This document shows positions 1 through 5,671 of a DNA stretch of 5,671 nucleotides, piece after piece. The first letter of the stretch is position 1; every line of letters begins with the position of its first letter. The notes below the pieces were generated by a model. It was not told the DNA's origin and made no database searches. It saw nothing but the letters and a program-made list of their open reading frames with translations. Position numbers and translations under genes: made by a program. The stretch is from Fredericiella sp038205395 (GTDB lineage Bacteria > Chloroflexota > Anaerolineae > Caldilineales > Caldilineaceae), in the NCBI GenBank assembly GCA_038205395.1, contig JBBRBX010000199.1, positions 1 through 5,671 of the forward strand, in the 5' to 3' direction.

Positions 1-1746
1 CTTGGCGCCGTTTAGCGAGTCAAGCTGCTGTTCATACTTAGTAATCTGCGCGTTCTTGCGTTTGAAGAGGGTTACAGCCGCGACAACACCGGCTGCCAGC
101 TTGCCCACTTGGTCGTCGGCGGCAGGATCATGATGCTCTGCTGCGTCAGACTCGCCGGAATCCTCGGCTTCTTGCGGCACGGCGGCATCGGCCGCACGTG
201 CCGCTTCCGGTATACCAGCCGCAGCCAGCGCGGCCACTTCGTCGGATGGTTCGTCTGTTTCTGTTGCGTCTGATGCGTCACTGTTGATGGCTGACAGCTC
301 GACATTTAACGCCGTAATGCGCGCCAACAGATTGTCCCACTGTACGCCGTGCGTCTGGAGCTGCTCTTCCAAGCCACTCTTAGCCATCGATGCACTTTCG
401 GCATCAGCCTGCAGCGTCGCCAACTGTTCCTTGATTTCGGCCAGCTCCGCAGCGCGCATTTCAAGCTCTGTTTTCAGATCGGCTTTGGCCGCTGATGCAC
501 TCTCTGCGTCGGTCTGCAGCGTCGCCAACTGTTCCTTGATCTCGGTCAGTTCCATATCACGCGCCTCAAGCTGCGCTTCCAGATCAGCTTCGGCGGCATT
601 GAGCGCCTCAATCTCCGCTTGCAGTTCATCCAGATTGGCTTGTAGTGGCGCAGACTTCGTCTTGATCTCTTCCAGTTCCTGGTTGCGCTGCTCCAACTGT
701 TTGCTCAGTTCCAGCGCAACCGCTGCCGCCGCAGCAGCCGGCATTAGATCGTCGTCATCTTCCTGGAAATTGTCAGGAGGTGTGACCGGCAGTGATCTCG
801 TTTCCGGCTCAACTGTGCCGGCAGGCGCTGTACTGGATGCGACTGTGAGCGCGCGTCCGCCATTCGAGGCATCGATCAACTGCTTGATCTCCGCGTCGCG
901 GTTGACAGCATTCAGACCGGCAACTTCGTAGAGCAGCAACTGATGTTCTCGGCGGCGGCGCTCCACTTCCAGCGAAAGCTCGGCCCCCATGCCAGACAAC
1001 ATCCCTACGGTGCGCCGCAGATAGTCCGTTTCGCTGCGGGCATCGGCTACGGCCAGGTCGCGCTCGTGGAGCGCGGCCACCACGCGTTCGGCATCGCCGG
1101 CCAGCGCCGCATATTCCTGCTGCTTGTCCTCCGTCAACTTGGGGCGCAGCGCCACCTGGCTGGAAAGGCGCGACATGGTGGCGCGGGCGGTGGCCAATTC
1201 ATCGTGGAGCGACTGCACCTGCGCTGCCAGTTCGTCGGCATGCTCGCGCGGAACCATATCCATTACAACCAGGGCCGTCGTCTCTGTTTCGTTTTGGGCT
1301 TTCTGCGCTGCCGCGGCTTCTGCCGCAGCGCTTTCCGTCTGGCTCACCATTTCCGCCAGTCGGCTGCGTGTATCCGCATAGACTCCGCGCATATGGCCAA
1401 GCTCCGCCTCCAAAAGCAGGCGATCGGACTGAGCCTGATCCAGTTCCGACTGCAGACGTTCCAATTCGGCGCCGCTGTCGCTGCTCTTTTCTTCCGCTGT
1501 TTTGACTGCCGCAGCCAGCGTGTCTTTTTCTGCACCGAGGCGATTTACCTGGGCGATTTGCTCCTTGAGTTGGGTTTCCAACTTGGAGACAGAGCGAGTG
1601 CGTTCGTCGAGGCTGCGCTGCAGCGAATGTGCCTTGGCTTCACATTCTTCCAGCGCGCGTTTCGGCCCACCGCGCCCAGCAAACCAGGCCACGATAAAGC
1701 CGAGGACGAAGGCCCCCACCAAGTAGAGAATTTGTGTGGTGTCCAT
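1..1746 (-). CDS. Membrane-anchored long coiled-coil protein (C-terminus beyond window)
   Basis: The frame is open for 582 codons from the ATG at 1746-1744 to the left edge, so the C-terminus is missing. Residues 6-22 form one hydrophobic helix containing VLGFIVAW, followed by the basic GRGGPKR. By the positive-inside rule this places the N-terminus outside and the rest in the cytoplasm. Residues about 30-285 are heptad-rich coiled coil. A flexible Pro/Ser/Thr linker (about 290-328) leads to an acidic QEDDDD patch and a six-Ala run at 337-342. A second coiled coil (about 344-488) contains two near-identical 35-residue units. Residues 490-546 are acidic and Ala-rich. A short apolar stretch (550-561) ends in KRK, and helix resumes to the edge. 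No enzymatic motif is visible. The gene lies 29 bp behind a shorter paralogue-like gene, presumably in one operon. A structural, scaffold or envelope-organising role is inference. The unseen C-terminus could carry a functional domain. I do not recognise a named family. Confidence 0.88.
   Translation of the reverse strand, partial: MDTTQILYLVGAFVLGFIVAWFAGRGGPKRALEECEAKAHSLQRSLDERTRSVSKLETQLKEQIAQVNRLGAEKDTLAAAVKTAEEKSSDSGAELERLQSELDQAQSDRLLLEAELGHMRGVYADTRSRLAEMVSQTESAAAEAAAAQKAQNETETTALVVMDMVPREHADELAAQVQSLHDELATARATMSRLSSQVALRPKLTEDKQQEYAALAGDAERVVAALHERDLAVADARSETDYLRRTVGMLSGMGAELSLEVERRRREHQLLLYEVAGLNAVNRDAEIKQLIDASNGGRALTVASSTAPAGTVEPETRSLPVTPPDNFQEDDDDLMPAAAAAAVALELSKQLEQRNQELEEIKTKSAPLQANLDELQAEIEALNAAEADLEAQLEARDMELTEIKEQLATLQTDAESASAAKADLKTELEMRAAELAEIKEQLATLQADAESASMAKSGLEEQLQTHGVQWDNLLARITALNVELSAINSDASDATETDEPSDEVAALAAAGIPEAARAADAAVPQEAEDSGESDAAEHHDPAADDQVGKLAAGVVAAVTLFKRKNAQITKYEQQLDSLNGAK
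343..552 (-). repeat. Tandem 105-bp (35-residue) coding repeat in the large coiled-coil gene
   Basis: Residues 399-433 and 434-468 are two tandem units opening with ELTEIKEQLATLQ and ELAEIKEQLATLQ and both containing DAESAS. At the DNA level 27 bp are identical at exactly 105-bp offset (409-435 and 514-540). Thirty-five residues equal five heptads, so the coiled-coil register is kept. A degenerate earlier unit of 42 residues (357-398, six heptads) begins with ELEEIK, suggesting stepwise growth by duplication. Confidence 0.8.
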
Positions 1747-1752
1747 TGCCTA

Positions 1753-1760
1753 TCCCTTCC
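1753..1760 (-). promoter_or_regulatory. Ribosome binding site for the large coiled-coil gene
   Basis: On the minus strand GGAAGGGA lies 6 nt upstream of the ATG at 1746. It sits in the 29-bp gap after the preceding stop codon. It supports this start, which places the membrane helix directly at the N-terminus. Confidence 0.6.
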
Positions 1761-1775
1761 CGGAGCGAAGCCGGT

Positions 1776-2666
1776 TCAACCGGCGGCCTGATTCGCTTTT
1801 TGCGCGTTCAGCTCGTTCATCAGTTCGCCGATACGAGCGTTGGCAGTGGCCAACTGGTCTTCCTTCATCTTGACCATGGTGGAGGTCAGCACTGCCATTT
1901 CGCCGGCTACATCACCGCGCGCCTTTTGCAGCCGATCTTCCAGTTCCGTCTTCATGCTGTTCAATGACTTGACATCGGTGCGCAGGGTGGATGCCTCAGC
2001 CTGCAATGCCGCCAGAGCGACATCCCGTTCTTCAAGCACGCGCTGCAGGTTGACGATACGCTGGTAAGATTCGTTGAGCGCTGCATCTTTCGAGGAGAGT
2101 GACTGAAGTGCATCATCGGTGCGGGTGCGCACCGATGCCAACTCAGCGTATACGCCGTCGCGGTCGGAGCTAAGCTGCTTGTTTTCTTCTGTACGCGCGT
2201 CAATCTCGCTGCGCAGGGCATCAAGTTCCTCGCGCAGCGAATCGGCTGTAGCTGCGCCGCTGCCCTTGCTCTTGTCAAACTGATCCTGGAGCAGCGCCAA
2301 CTGCATCTTGAGATCGGCGACTTCGATATTGCGCGACTGCACGTCAGCCTCGAAGCTGCTGCGCTCTTCGCTTGCCTGCTGCAGTTCCGCCTGCGCAGCC
2401 GTCAGCTTGCCGCGCACATCCGTCAGCGTACTTTCGCTGCTCGCCACCGACCCCTTGAGCGTGTCGGCCTGCTTGCGCGCATCAGCCAGTTCCCGATCCG
2501 TCTTGCGGCTGCGCGATTCCATGTCGGCGATTTGCGCTTCATACGCTGCGTTCTTGCGGCGCGGGGATAGACCGGTGAGCAGCCACCCCAGAATAAAGCC
2601 AAGCACCAGTGCGATCAGAAGTGGCATCCAATAGGTGGATATCCACGCCATACTAAGCCAGTCCAT
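1776..2666 (-). CDS. Single-pass membrane coiled-coil protein, 296 aa
   Basis: This is a complete gene of 296 codons ending in TGA. Residues about 9-33 are a strongly hydrophobic helix (MPLLIALVLGFILGWLL at its core) followed by SPRRK. This predicts one membrane span with the C-terminal part in the cytoplasm and no cleavable signal. Residues about 40-290 are almost wholly helical and rich in Glu, Ala, Leu, Gln and Ser, with heptad spacing. The coil is broken once by the Gly/Ser/Ala stretch KGSGAATADS (134-143), which splits it into two rods. No Cys is present and no catalytic motif is visible. The anchor pattern VLGFI-x-x-W and the basic cluster after it match the downstream gene, so the two are probably paralogues that may form mixed coiled coils. 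The topology recalls small membrane coiled-coil factors such as YhcB/ZapG, but I see no sequence basis for homology. Its function is unknown; scaffolding at the membrane is inference. Confidence 0.9.
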   Translation of the reverse strand: MDWLSMAWISTYWMPLLIALVLGFILGWLLTGLSPRRKNAAYEAQIADMESRSRKTDRELADARKQADTLKGSVASSESTLTDVRGKLTAAQAELQQASEERSSFEADVQSRNIEVADLKMQLALLQDQFDKSKGSGAATADSLREELDALRSEIDARTEENKQLSSDRDGVYAELASVRTRTDDALQSLSSKDAALNESYQRIVNLQRVLEERDVALAALQAEASTLRTDVKSLNSMKTELEDRLQKARGDVAGEMAVLTSTMVKMKEDQLATANARIGELMNELNAQKANQAAG

Positions 2667-2669
2667 AGT

Positions 2670-2675
2670 CCCTCC
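2670..2675 (-). promoter_or_regulatory. Ribosome binding site for the 296-aa coiled-coil gene
   Basis: GGAGGG on the minus strand is a near-perfect Shine-Dalgarno sequence, 3 nt before the ATG at 2666. The spacing is short. The next in-frame Met (residue 6) would lie much too far from it, so the first ATG is the better start. Confidence 0.65.
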
Positions 2676-2923
2676 AAAAGAAAATTAAGTTAAGATTGGT
2701 AAAGCAAGAACAGCACGTCAGGCAGCTTTGTTCATGAACTGAGGCTAACGTGCAAGAGATTTACCTTGAATACAATCCGAACGTCACGGGCGCATTCCAC
2801 ATGTGAGGAAATGATGATACCAATAGCGTTAAGTGTCGGTCACTTCGCCCTGAATGTCAAACAGCCCAGATGATCTCACGTATGTCGGAGCCGTGTCGTA
2901 TCCGGATGATGCTAAGTGCAGCC

Positions 2924-2940
2924 GATCTGCGTTGATCTGC
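2924..2940 (+). repeat. GATCTGC direct repeat, 10-bp period
   Basis: GATCTGC occurs at 2924-2930 and again at 2934-2940, separated by GTT, so the copies are one helical turn apart. The second copy supplies the TGC of the extended -10 promoter. A regulator binding here would compete with RNA polymerase. The repeat is directly visible; an operator role is inference, and short repeats like this can arise by chance. Confidence 0.4.
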
Positions 2941-2946
2941 TACAAT
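2938..2946 (+). promoter_or_regulatory. Extended -10 promoter for the aldo/keto reductase
   Basis: TGCTACAAT fits the extended -10 consensus TG-n-TATAAT with one mismatch. The -35 position about 17 bp upstream (GCAGCC, 2918-2923) is poor, as is common for extended -10 promoters. Transcription would begin near 2953 and leave a leader of about 60 nt before the start codon at 3015. Confidence 0.45.
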
Positions 2947-3014
2947 GAATGCACGATTCGCATGCTTACTAAAGCAGACCCCGCCAATCAATACATCAAG
3001 CAGAAAGGTGCAAA

Positions 3015-4022
3015 ATGAACTATCGTTACTTAGGCCACAGTGGAATGCAGGTCAGTGAACTCTGTTTGGGCGCCATGACCTTTGGCCGTGAGAGCACAGA
3101 GGAAATCAGCCGCCGGATGCTGGATCGCTTTGCCGAGGCCGGCGGCAACTTCATTGATACGGCAGATGTGTACACGCAAGGAACATCCGAAGAGATTGTG
3201 GGGCGCTGGCTGGCCGGCCAACGGCGGGACGATTTTGTCGTTGCGACCAAAGTGCGCTTTCCGATGGGCGATAAGCCCAACGATTTAGGTCTCAGCCGCA
3301 AGCATATTCTGGCCAATGTTGAGGCCAGCCTGCGCCGGCTGGGCACAGACTACATTGATCTTTACCAGGTGCACTGCTGGGACCCCGGCTCGCCGCTGGA
3401 GGAGACGCTGGGCACGCTTGACCAACTTGTGCGCAGCGGCAAAGTGCGCTATATCGGCGCCAGCAACTACAGCGGCTGGCAGTTGCAAAAGGCGGTTGAT
3501 CTGAGCAAACAGATGGGATGGGAGCCTTTTGTCTGTTTGCAGCCGCTCTATAACCTGCTCGACCGTTCGGTGGAGTGGGAATTGGTCAAGGTCTGCAGCA
3601 ACGAAGGGCTGGGCATTATTGCCTGGAGCCCGCTGCGCGGCGGTTGGCTGAGCGGAAAATATCACCGTGGCATGCAGGCTCCCGTGGAAGGCACGCGCAT
3701 CGAGTCTGCCGACAAGTTTGGTTGGAGCGAGTCATGGAGCAAGTATGCCAACGAGCAGACGTGGGGCGTGCTGGATGCGTTGGATGCTGTGGCGGCGGAA
3801 ACGGGTAAGTCTCAGGCGCAGGTTGCCCTGCGCTGGCTGCTGCAGCGTCCGGCCGTCACTGCGCCTATCATTGGCGCTCGCTCAATGGCTCACTTTGAAG
3901 ACAATTTGGGCGCTGCCGGCTGGAGCCTCAGCAACGAGCAGATGGAGCGGCTGACAAGCGCCAGCGCACGCGATCTTCCTTATCCCTATGACTTTATCGA
4001 GCGCGCAGCGGGCGCACGTTAG
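3015..4022 (+). CDS. Aldo/keto reductase family oxidoreductase, 335 aa
   Basis: This is a cytoplasmic NAD(P)H-dependent oxidoreductase with a (beta/alpha)8 barrel that interconverts carbonyls and alcohols. The catalytic tetrad is complete: Asp48 in NFIDTADVY, Tyr53, Lys79 in ATK and His120 in YQVH. Family signatures appear in order. These are the opening strand YRYLGHSGMQVSELCLGAMTFG, the GASNYSGWQL loop (148-157) with cofactor-contacting Ser150-Asn151, Gln176 in LQPLYN, WSPLRGGWLSGKY (204-216), and the cofactor phosphate region PIIGARS (284-290). The length is normal for the family, and both ends are intact. AGGTG lies 4 nt before the ATG, which also begins exactly at the family's usual N-terminus. 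The sequence resembles the aryl-alcohol-dehydrogenase-like or YajO-like bacterial branch. The substrate cannot be read from the sequence. It is divergent from the coiled-coil genes and 180 bp from the secreted-protein gene, so it is probably transcribed alone. Confidence 0.95.
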   Translation: MNYRYLGHSGMQVSELCLGAMTFGRESTEEISRRMLDRFAEAGGNFIDTADVYTQGTSEEIVGRWLAGQRRDDFVVATKVRFPMGDKPNDLGLSRKHILANVEASLRRLGTDYIDLYQVHCWDPGSPLEETLGTLDQLVRSGKVRYIGASNYSGWQLQKAVDLSKQMGWEPFVCLQPLYNLLDRSVEWELVKVCSNEGLGIIAWSPLRGGWLSGKYHRGMQAPVEGTRIESADKFGWSESWSKYANEQTWGVLDALDAVAAETGKSQAQVALRWLLQRPAVTAPIIGARSMAHFEDNLGAAGWSLSNEQMERLTSASARDLPYPYDFIERAAGAR

Positions 4023-4032
4023 GGTGCGCCTG

Positions 4033-4063
4033 GGCTTCTCGGCAGTGGCGCTTCAGAGAAGCC
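4033..4063 (+). terminator. Hairpin after the aldo/keto reductase, possible terminator
   Basis: GGCTTCTC (4033-4040) pairs perfectly with GAGAAGCC (4056-4063), giving an 8-bp stem with a 15-nt loop, starting 11 bp after the stop codon. No T-tract follows, so it is not a canonical intrinsic terminator. It could be a U-less terminator or an mRNA 3'-end stabiliser. An alternative pairing CTCGGC/GCCGAG (4038-4043 with 4061-4066) is weaker. Confidence 0.4.
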
Positions 4064-4083
4064 GAGGGTCGCAAGCCAGTGTT

Positions 4084-4149
4084 GCCGGCTGCGCTAAAGG
4101 TCTCTGGTAGGATTCACGGCTTTCGAGTAAAATCTTGCCTGCAGCCGGC
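4084..4149. repeat. 9-bp inverted repeat flanking a candidate promoter
   Basis: GCCGGCTGC (4084-4092) and GCAGCCGGC (4141-4149) are perfect reverse complements, 48 bp apart. They bracket the TAAAAT -10 candidate at 4128. The arms could bind a dimeric regulator through looping or form a long-loop RNA stem. A coincidence in G+C-rich DNA is also possible. Confidence 0.35.
4128..4133 (+). promoter_or_regulatory. Candidate -10 box for the secreted protein gene
   Basis: TAAAAT matches the sigma-70 -10 consensus at five of six positions. It lies about 70 bp before the start codon at 4203. The expected -35 position (around 4105-4110, TGGTAG) is weak and there is no TG extension, so this is tentative. 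Confidence 0.3.
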
Positions 4150-4190
4150 GCATTCTTGTCCACCGGCGTATTGCGTTCGATTTCCATCAT

Positions 4191-4196
4191 AAGGGG
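4191..4196 (+). promoter_or_regulatory. Ribosome binding site for the secreted multi-domain protein
   Basis: AAGGGG lies 6 nt before the ATG at 4203. It fixes this start, which is also where a typical signal peptide begins. Confidence 0.65.
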
Positions 4197-4202
4197 ACGA
4201 AT

Positions 4203-5671
4203 ATGTTCAAACGGATTGTTTTGATGCTTGTGTTTGCGCTTGCTCTGCTGCTGCCTGCTGCGCTGGCCGCGGCCCAGCAGCCTGCCGCCCCAACACAACA
4301 AACAACGACGACAACGGCGGGCGCTGCTCAGGCGCCAAATCCCGATTTGCAGATCGTCTGGCCGCAGCCTATCAGCGAGGTGAGCGGCGTCATCGATATC
4401 GTAGGCATCGCCGATATTGCGCAGATGGCCTTTTACCGGCTGGAGGCCATTGCCCTCAATGACGACTTGAGCGTGCCTGAAAATGCCGCCTGGATCCCGC
4501 TGACGACCGATATTACCCGGCCAATCACAACCACGAGCGTGCTGGCCCAGGTGGACACTACCAAACTGCCCGATGGGCTGTACCAACTGCAGCTGGCCGC
4601 CTTCACCGGCAGTGTAGAGACGCCGGGTGAGGAAACCGATGTCCGCGTCGGCCCTATCCGGATCAACAATGACGCGGGCACAGGTACAGGCGCCACGCCT
4701 ACACCGGCCGCCAAAGTCGCTCCTACCGCTACGCCGGAGGCCAATCAAGCGCCCTATGTCGTGCCCGCCGGCGGCGCTACGGCCATCAATATTCGCATGT
4801 GCGCCGTAATCGACAACAACGCCTGCCCGGTTGTGGGCTATCTGGCGGCGGGCAGCAGCGCAGAGATATTGGGTATCAGCAGCGACGGCGCCGGTTGGTA
4901 TCTGGTGAATGCGCCCGGCGGTCTGACGGGTTGGGTCTCCGCCACCGTCGTCAGCGCTGCCGGCAACACTGCCAACCTGCCGTTGGTGACGCCGCCTACT
5001 CCTTTTCCCACTCCTCCACCTGCACCGCCCGCTCCTCCTGCGCCACCTGCACCGCCCGCTCCACCGCCGCCGGCCCCACCTGCTGGGCTTGTCGTGCCGA
5101 CAGGGATTGGGATTCAAGGCGGGGGCACACCGCAATGCGCGCAGGCATTTAACGTCGAGGTCAACGTCACCAACAGCGGTAGTTCGCCGTCGGCTGCCGG
5201 CACAGTTACGCTGCAGGACATCCATGTAGACGATGGCGTGGTGACCTTTACCAACTATGGCAGCTACCCGTCACTCAACCCTGGAGCCAATTATGTCGTC
5301 GTCATTCCGGCTACGGTGAGCACGTATAACGGCAGCAAGCATGAACTGCGCGCCAGCAACGACGGGCAGACGCAGAAACTGCGCTACACGTTGGGCAATG
5401 GCTCGTGCGGCGGACCGCCGCCTGCGCAGCCCACGCCTACACCGCAGCCCAGCGGCGGGCAGGTCATTTACAACTCGGGCCAATGCAGCTTTGCGCTGAA
5501 GACCAACGTCAAATATTTTGACAATCCCGGCGGCAAACGGCTGGGCGTCACGAGTGGCGGCGGCTTTACTGTCTACCGCGGCCAGCGTGCCAACGGCCAG
5601 CGCTGGTACCAGATTGAGTTGGGCAACCAATATGTCTGGGTGCGTGACCAAGATGCGGTAAAGCTGCAGAA
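4203..5671 (+). CDS. Secreted multi-domain protein: Ig-like, SH3b, Pro/Ala linker, CARDB-like, SH3b-like (C-terminus beyond window)
   Basis: The frame is open for 489 codons from the ATG at 4203 to the right edge, so it is incomplete. Residues 1-24 are a Sec signal peptide: FKR, then the core IVLMLVFALALLLP, then AALAAA with likely cleavage after Ala22 or Ala24. There is no lipobox Cys. A Gln/Thr-rich spacer follows. Residues about 49-155 look like an Ig-like domain; its FYRLEAI and LPDGLYQLQL patterns recall modules I associate with Chloroflexota secreted and penicillin-binding proteins. A TPTP linker leads to an SH3b-type domain (about 185-250) with INIR, GWYLV and GWVS. A Pro/Ala linker spans 260-295. 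Residues about 296-402 resemble a CARDB or related beta-sandwich domain (FNVEVNVTNSG, LNPGANYVVV). After PTPTPQP, residues 418-489 form a second SH3b-like domain with RWYQIEL and YVWVRD. Cys pairs 200/208 and 312/402 could be disulfides. A binding role in the envelope or outside the cell is inferred from the SH3b domains; no catalytic domain is visible. Confidence 0.9.
   Translation, partial: MFKRIVLMLVFALALLLPAALAAAQQPAAPTQQTTTTTAGAAQAPNPDLQIVWPQPISEVSGVIDIVGIADIAQMAFYRLEAIALNDDLSVPENAAWIPLTTDITRPITTTSVLAQVDTTKLPDGLYQLQLAAFTGSVETPGEETDVRVGPIRINNDAGTGTGATPTPAAKVAPTATPEANQAPYVVPAGGATAINIRMCAVIDNNACPVVGYLAAGSSAEILGISSDGAGWYLVNAPGGLTGWVSATVVSAAGNTANLPLVTPPTPFPTPPPAPPAPPAPPAPPAPPPPAPPAGLVVPTGIGIQGGGTPQCAQAFNVEVNVTNSGSSPSAAGTVTLQDIHVDDGVVTFTNYGSYPSLNPGANYVVVIPATVSTYNGSKHELRASNDGQTQKLRYTLGNGSCGGPPPAQPTPTPQPSGGQVIYNSGQCSFALKTNVKYFDNPGGKRLGVTSGGGFTVYRGQRANGQRWYQIELGNQYVWVRDQDAVKLQ
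5016..5062 (+). repeat. 27-bp-period repeat encoding the Pro/Ala linker
   Basis: A 20-bp sequence starting CCACCTGCACC occurs at 5016-5035 and again, identically, at 5043-5062. The 27-bp offset is nine codons, i.e. three Pro-Pro-Ala units. It makes up the core of the linker between the first SH3b domain and the CARDB-like domain. Such a repeat can expand or contract by slippage while keeping the frame. Confidence 0.7.

Larger units (their letters stand above)
2667..3014. other. Divergent intergenic region (348 bp)
   Basis: No convincing gene lies here; stop codons are frequent in every frame. The region separates the leftward coiled-coil operon from the rightward oxidoreductase and must hold both promoters. 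Toward the coiled-coil genes there is an A+T-rich patch (about 2676-2702; minus-strand TTAACTTAATTTT) that could hold a -10 element, but I cannot find a matching -35 box. A perfect 10-bp palindrome GTTCATGAAC sits at 2730-2739, and a short inverted repeat AAGTG-5-CACTT at 2831-2845. Toward the oxidoreductase there is an extended -10 at 2938-2946 and a GATCTGC direct repeat. Base composition is visibly more A+T-rich than in the genes. Confidence 0.7.

Noticed and set aside
337..558. Repeats in the coiled-coil gene considered as a CRISPR array or mobile-element terminal repeats
   Set aside because: There are only two good copies, adjacent without spacers, with a 105-bp period that is in frame and codes for coiled coil. 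This is internal duplication of coding sequence.
284..1791. Two long open frames on the plus strand (284-931 and 943-1791) opposite the large coiled-coil gene
   Set aside because: They lie antisense to a continuous 582-codon frame with clear protein features. Their translations are Ser/Ala/Cys-rich or Arg/His/Phe-rich without domain signals, and no good ribosome binding site precedes them. Glu/Ala/Leu/Gln-rich codons naturally leave the opposite strand open.
2831..2845. Short inverted repeat AAGTG-TCGGT-CACTT
   Set aside because: The arms are only 5 bp, which is expected by chance in an interval of this size, and the site is not clearly placed relative to a promoter.
2811..2873. A 20-codon open frame starting ATGATGATA in the intergenic region, with GAGG just upstream and TACAAT at 2771-2776
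   Set aside because: The peptide is short and featureless, the spacing from GAGG suits only the second ATG, and the upstream TACAAT lacks a -35 box or a TG extension. A leader peptide is possible but unsupported.
3026..3665. Minus-strand open frames opposite the aldo/keto reductase (for example 3285-3665)
   Set aside because: They are antisense shadows of a gene with an intact catalytic tetrad and full family length.
4053..5225. A 390-codon minus-strand open frame opposite the secreted protein gene
   Set aside because: Its translation is dominated by Arg/Trp/Gly runs created by the complement of the Pro/Ala linker. It also overlaps the hairpin and promoter area, whereas the plus-strand frame has a signal peptide, domains and a good ribosome binding site.

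Overview
The window reads as chromosomal DNA of a free-living bacterium, most likely a member of the Chloroflexota (Anaerolineae/Caldilineae-like). This is inferred from style only: moderately high G+C by eye, Ala/Glu-rich membrane-tethered coiled-coil proteins, and a secreted protein that strings an Ig-like domain, SH3b-type domains and a CARDB-like domain together with Thr/Pro and Pro/Ala linkers. No rRNA, tRNA, CRISPR array, insertion sequence or phage gene is visible, and no taxonomic marker gene is present.

Layout. Positions 1-2666 hold two minus-strand genes in tandem, 29 bp apart and probably co-transcribed. The upstream gene (2666-1776) encodes a complete 296-residue protein. The downstream gene (from 1746, running off the left edge) encodes at least 582 residues. 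Each starts with one membrane helix followed by a basic cluster and a very long coiled coil. Their anchors share the pattern VLGFI-x-x-W, so they look like paralogues. Positions 2667-3014 are a 348-bp divergent intergenic region with a plausible extended -10 promoter for the rightward gene. Positions 3015-4022 encode a complete aldo/keto reductase with an intact catalytic tetrad. A hairpin follows it, then a short gap with a candidate promoter and an inverted repeat. From 4203 to the right edge runs a secreted multi-domain protein that is incomplete at its C-terminus.

How the genes relate. The two coiled-coil proteins very probably act together at the inner face of the cytoplasmic membrane, as scaffolds or organisers, but nothing in the visible part gives an enzymatic role. 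The oxidoreductase is cytoplasmic, and nothing ties it functionally to its neighbours. The secreted protein has the domain style of envelope or extracellular binding proteins and seems to be its own transcription unit. The least ordinary element is the paralogous membrane-coiled-coil pair, one member of which has grown by duplication of a 35-residue (five-heptad) unit still visible at the DNA level. I see no convincing defence, mobile or otherwise novel system here.
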